Shown here: one piece after another, positions 62,786-64,000 of the stretch
Numbering within the stretch: position 1 is the stretch's first letter
Layout: each line of letters opens with the position of its first letter
Made by a program: the position numbers and the translations under genes
NCBI RefSeq assembly: GCF_004000785.1
Contig: NZ_BILX01000007.1
Span: 62,001-126,000, forward strand
Origin: Paenibacillus ehimensis NBRC 15659
Lineage (GTDB): Bacteria; Bacillota; Bacilli; Paenibacillales; NBRC-103111
DNA: 64,000 nt
Direction: 5' to 3'
The notes under the pieces: model-generated
The model's database searches: none
What the model saw: only the letters and a program-made list of their open reading frames with translations
What the model was told of the DNA's origin: nothing

Positions 62786-64000
62786 ATGCAGGTATCGTTG
62801 CTAAAGGAAAATGAAGTCCATACATGCGTACTGCCTGAAAAGAAGTCCGGGCAGTATTGGGTCACTCAAACGAACCTTCTGGGGTATGTGGAACGGGTGA
62901 TCGGCATTGAAGGCGCGGAAGATCAATGGATTCTCAAGTCGAATCAACATGCGGTCGTCATAGATGCCAACAGCCGCAAAGTAAAGGAGCTTGCCGTCGA
63001 GCCCCTGACGATCTACAGCATCCTTTTGAAGAAAACAGATGAGATTGCGATTCTTTTCGCCGAACCGGTATCTGCCGATCGAAAAGTATTCCGAAGATAC
63101 AGCTTGCCCAGTAGAGGGAAAATAAAGATCGGCCGCGCGGACGGCTGCGAGATCAGGTATGCGAATAAGTATACCTCCTCCGTACATGCGGAGCTGTTCG
63201 TTTCCGAAACGTCAATCGCGATCCGGGATACGGGCAGCTCGAACGGAACGTTTGTGAACGGGAAGAGGACGACGGAGCAGATTCTTAAACCGGGAGATAT
63301 GATTTATATCATCGGCTTGAAGATCATTGTCGGCAGCGGATTTATTGCTACGAATAATCCGGACGGCCAGTTGAGCTGCAATCCCGATGTCCTAAGACCA
63401 TGCGTTAAACCGTATCCTACGGTTCCAAATACGGAGGATGAAATCGACGAAGAAGTGCCCGAAGGCGATTTGTTTTACCGTTCTCCAAGGTTTATCAAGG
63501 AAATCGACCGTGTCGAGATCAAGATTGACGCTCCGCCGCCCCAGGTGAACCTGGAGCAATCTCCGCTTATGTTAATGCTCGGTCCGTCCATTACGATGGG
63601 CATGGCCTCCTTGTTCACCGGGCTGTATTCTCTGCACAACGCACTGCAATCCAACGGCAAAATCATGAACGCCATGCCGACCCTTGTTATGTCCTTCAGC
63701 GTCCTGCTGGGTACGATTCTATGGCCCGTTTTGACCAGACGGCATGAAGCCAAGAAGAGACTCAAGCAGGAGAGAATCCGGCAGGAGAAATACAAGCTTT
63801 ATATTCAAGAGGTTCGACAAAAGATCCGGGATGCCGGAGAACGCCAGCGCCAAGTCCTGCACGAAAATCTGATTCCTCTTGAGGAATGCGTTTCGCGAAT
63901 CAAGCTGCGCAAGCGGACTCTATGGGAGCGAACCCGCAGACAGGACGATTTTTTGAAGGTTCGACTTGGACTGGGCAATCTGCCGCTTCAGGTCCTGCTG
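62786..64000 (+). CDS. essC: EssC-like type VII secretion ATPase, N-terminal part
   Basis: Starts at ATG with AAGGAGGGTG upstream; open to the window end (405 codons), so partial. N-terminal FHA-like region (QVSLLKENEVHTCVLPEKKS) and a second, canonical FHA domain at about 110-190 (GRADGCEIRYANKYTSSVHA, then RDTGSSNGTFVNGK). Two membrane spans follow near residues 270-320 (LLMLGPSITMGMASLFTGLY and LVMSFSVLLGTILWPVL), then a charged coiled segment. This is the N-terminal layout of EssC/YukB, the FtsK/SpoIIIE-like motor of Firmicute T7SS; the ATPase domains lie beyond the window. Confidence 0.85.
   Translation, partial: MQVSLLKENEVHTCVLPEKKSGQYWVTQTNLLGYVERVIGIEGAEDQWILKSNQHAVVIDANSRKVKELAVEPLTIYSILLKKTDEIAILFAEPVSADRKVFRRYSLPSRGKIKIGRADGCEIRYANKYTSSVHAELFVSETSIAIRDTGSSNGTFVNGKRTTEQILKPGDMIYIIGLKIIVGSGFIATNNPDGQLSCNPDVLRPCVKPYPTVPNTEDEIDEEVPEGDLFYRSPRFIKEIDRVEIKIDAPPPQVNLEQSPLMLMLGPSITMGMASLFTGLYSLHNALQSNGKIMNAMPTLVMSFSVLLGTILWPVLTRRHEAKKRLKQERIRQEKYKLYIQEVRQKIRDAGERQRQVLHENLIPLEECVSRIKLRKRTLWERTRRQDDFLKVRLGLGNLPLQVLL

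Overview
The window looks like a chromosomal segment of a Paenibacillus-type Firmicute. Support: a des-desK-desR operon with the Bacillus subtilis key residues at identical positions, YesM/YesN-type sensor pairs, SLH-anchored surface proteins, a Spo0E-like phosphatase, AbrB-like regulators, an AloR/AloP-like peptide signalling pair and the start of an EssC-type type VII secretion ATPase. Two compositional worlds meet near 27.4-27.8 kb: the left part is AT-rich and accessory, the right part is GC-richer with densely packed metabolic and surface genes. Region 1 (1-14.6 kb) is a complete DNA phosphorothioation island on one strand: restriction genes dptF-dptG-dptH, then, after a terminator and a new promoter with a conspicuous 16-bp direct repeat, modification genes dndB-dndC-dndD-dndE-dndA. 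A convergent GIY-YIG nuclease gene follows. Region 2 (15.6-19.3 kb) is a graveyard: frameshifted gene remnants, a 1.67-kb IS4-family element with a broken transposase, and a 166-bp MITE-like hairpin with 7-bp target duplications that splits an otherwise readable unknown gene. Region 3 (19.3-27.4 kb) is a patchwork of small accessory genes: a YrvL-like membrane protein, a secreted S1 protease, a secreted copper-amine-oxidase-N-domain protein, a frameshifted RRNPP-type receptor with an intact signal pro-peptide gene, a Spo0E-like phosphatase, an AbrB/zinc/HTH regulator, a chloramphenicol acetyltransferase gene with a textbook translational attenuator, and a glycosyltransferase. Region 4 (27.4-31.9 kb) has two tandem covarying RNA hairpins before a TerD-fold protein gene, then a zeta-type toxin with a small putative antitoxin. 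Region 5 (32-35.5 kb) is the membrane-fluidity module des-desK-desR plus ypsA. Region 6 (35.6-50.4 kb) is surface and polysaccharide biology: a YesM/YesN pair, a secreted beta-helix/DNRLRE protein, a frameshifted PrsA-like foldase, a beta-glucuronidase and an 1842-residue SLH protein with five FIVAR repeats. Region 7 (50.4-60.6 kb) is one regulon: a FadR-type GntR repressor with a perfect AATTGG-N5-CCAATT site at its own promoter and a second copy before an operon encoding AtuA-like and DUF4387 proteins, a complete sugar-type ABC importer without ATPase, two ADP-ribosylglycohydrolase-family proteins and a ribokinase-like PfkB kinase. I infer import and catabolism of a ribosylated compound; the substrate is unknown. 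The window ends with a chemoreceptor gene on the minus strand and the 5' part of essC, whose leader carries a promoter followed immediately by an intrinsic-terminator-like hairpin. No tRNA, rRNA or CRISPR array was recognised.
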